64,000 nt of DNA from assembly GCA_000720535.1 (NCBI GenBank), contig JOAZ01000001.1, forward strand, positions 124,001 to 188,000. The letters are read 5' to 3'. Origin of the DNA: Streptomyces halstedii (GTDB taxonomy: Bacteria > Actinomycetota > Actinomycetes > Streptomycetales > Streptomycetaceae). Both the position numbers and the translations under genes were made by a program. Under the pieces are notes generated by a model. That model made no database searches. It was not told the origin of the DNA and saw only the letters and a list, made by a program, of their open reading frames with translations. How positions within the stretch are numbered: position 1 is the first letter of the stretch; every line of letters begins with the position of its first letter. Shown here piece after piece: positions 60,789-64,000 of this stretch.

Positions 60789-61960
60789 GCCGGGATCACC
60801 TCCAGGACGGGGAGCTTCTCGATGCTCCGGGTGATGTTGCTGGGGACGCGGACCTCGGGTCCGAGCACCAGGCGCCCGACGCGGCGGGCGAGCGCCTCGA
60901 TCACGGCATGGGCCTCCAGGCGGGCGAGTCCCTGGCCCGCGCAGCCGTGGGGGCCGTACCCGAAGGAGAGGTGGTCGGACGGGTTGCGCTCGACGAGGAA
61001 GGCGTCCGGGTTCTCGTAGTGCCAGGGGTCGCGGTTGCCGGCGCCGAAGAGGATCGCGACCTGCGCTCCCGCGGGGACGGTGGCCCCGTCGATGTCGATG
61101 TCCTTGGTGGCACGCCGGCCCCAGGCGTGGACGGGAGCCCAGAAGCGCAGCACCTCGTTGAACGCCGCCGGCACCAGCGAGGGGTCCGCGCGCACGCGCG
61201 CGAGCTGGTCGGGGTGCGAGCCGAAGAGGGCGACGATGTTGCCGATCGCGGCCATGGTGGTGTCGACACCGGCCCCGAGGTACTGGTGGATGATGTGGCC
61301 GGCCGTGTCCGGTGGGATCGCGCCCCGTGCCTCGGCGTCGAAGATGCCGCGGCCCACGGACCCCTCGGCCAGGTCTGCGGCCCTGACCTCGGAGCACCAG
61401 CTGTAGAGTTCGCCGGCGATCGGGAAGCTCTCGGTCGTCCGCCGGTTCATCGGCCCGAGTACCTGCATCGCGGCCTGTCCCCAGCGGAGCATGTTGTCGC
61501 GCGCGGCCCCCGTGAAGCCGATCAGGTCCGCGACGACCTCCAGCGGGAACGCGCGGGCCAGGGCGTCGACCGCCTCGAAGGAACCCTTCTCGACGAGCTC
61601 GGCGACGAGTGAGTCCGCCTTCGCTTCGATCTGCCCTTTCAAGCCACGCAGCGCCCGCGGCGACAGGTTCTCGGTGAGCGCCGCGCGCAGCCGGGTGTGC
61701 GCCGGGGGGTCGGACGCGAGCGAGGTGCCGGCGAGCGCCTCGTTGACCATCGGGTTGAAGCCGACGGACGTCGAGGAGAACGACTCCCAGTCCGCGATCG
61801 CGCCGCGGATGGCGTCGTACCGCGTCAGCACGTGGACGTCGTTCTTCCGCAGGTGCACGACCGAGCCCCGTTCCCGCAGTTCGGCGTAGACCGGATAGGG
61901 GTCGAGCAGGACCTCGTCGGCGAAGAGATCGACGTCGGAGGTGGGTGGGTTGGTGGTCAT
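60785..61960 (-). CDS. Cytochrome P450
   Basis: Soluble bacterial P450 of 391 residues. I-helix GAGVDTTMAAIGN with the oxygen-binding Thr, ExxR in NEVLRF, and the heme loop SFGYGPHGCAGQGLARLEA with the Cys ligand. Substrate unknown; the loop has HGCAGQ, as in camphor/cineole-like and other small-molecule oxidising P450s, but that is weak evidence. First gene of the P450-ferredoxin-reductase-LysR operon; divergent from two hydrolase-family genes. Confidence 0.94.
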   Translation of the reverse strand: MTTNPPTSDVDLFADEVLLDPYPVYAELRERGSVVHLRKNDVHVLTRYDAIRGAIADWESFSSTSVGFNPMVNEALAGTSLASDPPAHTRLRAALTENLSPRALRGLKGQIEAKADSLVAELVEKGSFEAVDALARAFPLEVVADLIGFTGAARDNMLRWGQAAMQVLGPMNRRTTESFPIAGELYSWCSEVRAADLAEGSVGRGIFDAEARGAIPPDTAGHIIHQYLGAGVDTTMAAIGNIVALFGSHPDQLARVRADPSLVPAAFNEVLRFWAPVHAWGRRATKDIDIDGATVPAGAQVAILFGAGNRDPWHYENPDAFLVERNPSDHLSFGYGPHGCAGQGLARLEAHAVIEALARRVGRLVLGPEVRVPSNITRSIEKLPVLEVIPA

Positions 61961-62011
61961 GTCCCCAGTGAAGTGGCCGGGTTGGCATCCAACAAATGAA
62001 TGATCGGTATG

Positions 62012-62165
62012 GGCTGGCATGCATGCCGTGCATGCGCTCGGGCCCCGTCCGGATGGCTCGAACCGACCGGTGGACAGCAGTCGTAACACCATCCGTGTTG
62101 TGTTTTTTCGTAGTGTCCAATTCATTGACGGCGTGTAAACCCAATGGCTACTGTGCATGCCAGCC
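62012..62165. promoter_or_regulatory. Paired inverted operators in the P450/hydrolase gap
   Basis: GGCTGGCATGCA (62012-62023) recurs as its exact reverse complement TGCATGCCAGCC at 62154-62165. The left copy is also part of the palindrome GGCATGCATGCC (62016-62027). The two sites bracket the divergent promoters, suiting a regulator that loops or binds both ends. Confidence 0.6.
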
Positions 62166-62206
62166 ACAGGGTGCGGTTCACCCCAGACGGACACGTGAGG
62201 GCAGAC

Positions 62207-63181
62207 ATGAGCGTCGAGAGCAAGACTGTGAACACCGTTCTGGGGCCGGTTCCGGCCGACGATCTGGGTGTCGTCTCGGTCCATGAGGCGCTGCTGTCGG
62301 TGGTGCCGGGAGCCGAGCACGCCTTCGACATCACCATCGACCGCGCGGACGTCTTCGGGACACTCGCCGCGAAACTGAAGGACTTCCGCGCCCACGGCGG
62401 CGGCACCCTCGTGGACAGCACCGGCATGTTCCACGGCCGGGACGTCCCGCTGTACGAGGCACTCTCCCGCACGACCGGTGTGCACATCGTCGCCTCGACG
62501 GGACAGGGGCCCGAGGAGATGCTCGGCGGCTACTTCCTCACACCGCAGACCAACCCGCCGACCCCGTGGCCGGCCGAGAAGTTCGCGGGCCTCTTCACCG
62601 ACGAGGTCACCCAGGGCATGGTGGTCCCCCGTGTGGAGCGCCGCGGCGCCGCCGGCCTGGTGGCCACCACGGCGACGCGCACCGGCATGACCCCGACCGA
62701 CGAGAGCCTGTTCCGCGGAGCGGCCCGTACCGCCCTCGCCACCGGCGTCCCGGTGTCCATCCGGTACGGGAGCGACGCCGTCCACGACCTCGGCGTCGTC
62801 CTGGACGAGAAGGTGCCGGCCCACCGCGTCGTCGTCGGCGGACTCGACCGCAGGGACGCCGTCGCCGCCGGCGCGCCCCTGGAGACCGCCCGCCGCGGCG
62901 CCTGTGTCGCGCTCGACCACGTCGGCACCGAGGACGAGGCCCACCTCACGGACGACGAGCGTGTCGCCCTCGTCGCCGAGCTCGTCGCGGCAGGCTTCGG
63001 GAACCGGGTCCTGCTCTCCTGCGGCGCGACGGGCGTGGCCAAGGGCCACGCCGGACACGACCTGCCGTACAGCTACGTCCTGACCACCTTCGTCCCGCTG
63101 CTGAAAGCCCGGGGCGTCAGCGACGCGGACATCCGGCGGATGCTCGTGGACAACCCGCGCGACCTGCTGTCGGCGCCCTGA
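62207..63181 (+). CDS. Phosphotriesterase-family protein, metal ligands lost (pseudoenzyme)
   Basis: Protein of 324 residues, a tandem paralogue of the next gene (both start with VNTVLGP(V/I)PA). The phosphotriesterase barrel is recognisable, but the ligands are changed: HEH is HEA (His26, Ala28), the carboxylated Lys is Ala153, and the two later His are Arg186 and Gly212. The acidic residue after VLLS is also not evident (CGATG follows). It should not form the binuclear metal centre. A regulatory or partner role for the active paralogue is possible. ATG 62207 follows GTGAGGGCAGAC. Confidence 0.82.
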   Translation: MSVESKTVNTVLGPVPADDLGVVSVHEALLSVVPGAEHAFDITIDRADVFGTLAAKLKDFRAHGGGTLVDSTGMFHGRDVPLYEALSRTTGVHIVASTGQGPEEMLGGYFLTPQTNPPTPWPAEKFAGLFTDEVTQGMVVPRVERRGAAGLVATTATRTGMTPTDESLFRGAARTALATGVPVSIRYGSDAVHDLGVVLDEKVPAHRVVVGGLDRRDAVAAGAPLETARRGACVALDHVGTEDEAHLTDDERVALVAELVAAGFGNRVLLSCGATGVAKGHAGHDLPYSYVLTTFVPLLKARGVSDADIRRMLVDNPRDLLSAP

Positions 63182-63230
63182 GCGGGCCGGAGCGAACGAC
63201 CATCAAGTCTCTTACTCGAAGGTGAGTGTT

Positions 63231-64000
63231 GTGTCGAGAGTGAACACGGTCCTGGGGCCGATCCCCGCCGAGGAGCTGGGCCTCGTGGCCATCCACGAGC
63301 ACATCGGCTACGGCATGCCCGGCTCCGAGCTGGACACGCAGTGGTGGAAGTCTCCCGAGCGGCGCTACGAGGAGACGGTCCCGAAACTGCGCCAATTCCA
63401 CGAGCACGGCGGCGGTACGTTCGTCGACGCCACCGGGATCTGCAACGGCCGCGACGTCGACCACTACAAGTCGCTGTCCGCGAAGACGGGCGTCCACATC
63501 GTCGCCTGCACCGGCTTCGTCGGGGGCGACACCGCCCTGCCGCACTTCGCCCGGGCGAGCGTGGACTACCTGACCCGGCAGTTCGTCCACGAGATCACGG
63601 TCGGCATCGGCGACACCAAGAGCCTCGCCGGAGTCATCAAGGTCGGGGTCAGCCGCGGCGGCCGTATGACCGACCTGGACAAGCGCATCTACCGCGCCGC
63701 GGCCCGCGCCGCACTCGGCACGGGGGCGCCGATCCTGACGCACCTCGCGATCGACGCGGAGAACGCCATCGCGATCTTCGCCGAGGAGGGACTCCCCCTG
63801 GACCGCGTCCTGTTCGGACACGTGGACGACGGGGTGAACGCCGACAAGACGCGTGACGTCTGGATCGCGGAGCAGGGCGGCCGCATCGGCTTCGACACCT
63901 TCGGCTACGAGACCGAACTGCCCGATCCGCCCTTCTGGGCCCGCCCGCGCAAGGAGCGGCTGGACCACTTCCTCCGGTTCGTCGGCGGCGGCCGGCTGCA
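63231..64000 (+). CDS. Phosphotriesterase-family metal-dependent hydrolase, partial
   Basis: First 256 residues of a phosphotriesterase/lactonase-family enzyme; the gene continues past the window. Metal ligands present: His22 and His24 in AIHEHIG, Lys137 in VIKVGVS, His171 in LTHLAID and His197 in FGHVDD; the last Asp lies beyond the end. Real substrates of this family are often lactones or esters. GTG 63231 has GAAGG at good spacing; GTG 63222 would align better with the paralogue's N-terminus. It lies 49 bp after the paralogue. Confidence 0.88.
   Translation, partial: MSRVNTVLGPIPAEELGLVAIHEHIGYGMPGSELDTQWWKSPERRYEETVPKLRQFHEHGGGTFVDATGICNGRDVDHYKSLSAKTGVHIVACTGFVGGDTALPHFARASVDYLTRQFVHEITVGIGDTKSLAGVIKVGVSRGGRMTDLDKRIYRAAARAALGTGAPILTHLAIDAENAIAIFAEEGLPLDRVLFGHVDDGVNADKTRDVWIAEQGGRIGFDTFGYETELPDPPFWARPRKERLDHFLRFVGGGRL

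Noticed and set aside
50354-64000. Secondary-metabolite biosynthetic cluster
   Set aside because: No PKS, NRPS, terpene or RiPP core gene; the genes fit aromatic catabolism and an isolated P450 system.

Overview
The window reads as chromosomal DNA of a Streptomyces or close relative. It has very high GC, GC-rich third codon positions, many GTG starts, ATGA/GTGA-coupled operons, a mycothiol-type maleylpyruvate isomerase, and a CutRS-DUF4193-DUF3093-Dut-DUF3710 gene order that I know from Streptomyces. All calls come from reading the sequence; no database search was run.

Core block (1-22.9 kb): cutRS; DUF4193, an unknown protein, DUF3093, a hot-dog thioesterase, dut and DUF3710; then a potassium locus. 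That locus holds a 27-residue membrane peptide, kdpF, kdpA, kdpB, kdpC, an orphan ABC ATPase, kdpD and kdpE. It is followed by an OB-fold protein, DUF3159, two TrkA-type RCK proteins and a KimA-like potassium importer. An RlmCD/TrmA-family 23S rRNA methyltransferase closes the block. Several gene boundaries carry short tandem repeats of unrelated sequence.

Genomic island (about 22.9-39.0 kb): it starts at the 3' end of the methyltransferase gene and ends at a second, diverged copy of that 3' end. Pairs of TGACGCTC repeats, 11 bp apart, lie near both ends. Inside are an RHH/Doc toxin-antitoxin pair, an excisionase-like HTH protein without an integrase, a STAND (SARP/NB-ARC/TPR) protein with a TTA codon, a small Ser/Thr kinase, and a four-gene operon. 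The operon encodes a PD-(D/E)XK nuclease with a cysteine cluster, a REase-like accessory protein that seems to lack the catalytic lysine, an Fe-S DinG-like helicase and a pPIWI-RE protein. I read this as a variant pPIWI-RE defence system and the most interesting part of the window.

Scar region (39.0-43 kb): small genes, a probable frameshifted secreted peptide, a 58-residue membrane protein, a TetR/oxidoreductase pair with a perfect 19-bp palindrome between them, and a 30-codon relic of a second doc gene. This suggests that several elements accumulated at one attachment site.

Accessory metabolism (43-64 kb): a MarR-controlled oxidoreductase/FAD-monooxygenase pair; a two-component system whose regulator and kinase genes converge, next to an ABC exporter; a 14-TM MFS exporter; and an IclR-controlled 3-hydroxybenzoate/gentisate pathway (gentisate dioxygenase, fumarylpyruvate hydrolase, maleylpyruvate isomerase, 3-hydroxybenzoate 6-hydroxylase). 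Last comes a P450-ferredoxin-reductase-LysR operon divergent from two phosphotriesterase-family genes. The first of these has lost nearly all metal ligands; the second keeps them and runs off the window.
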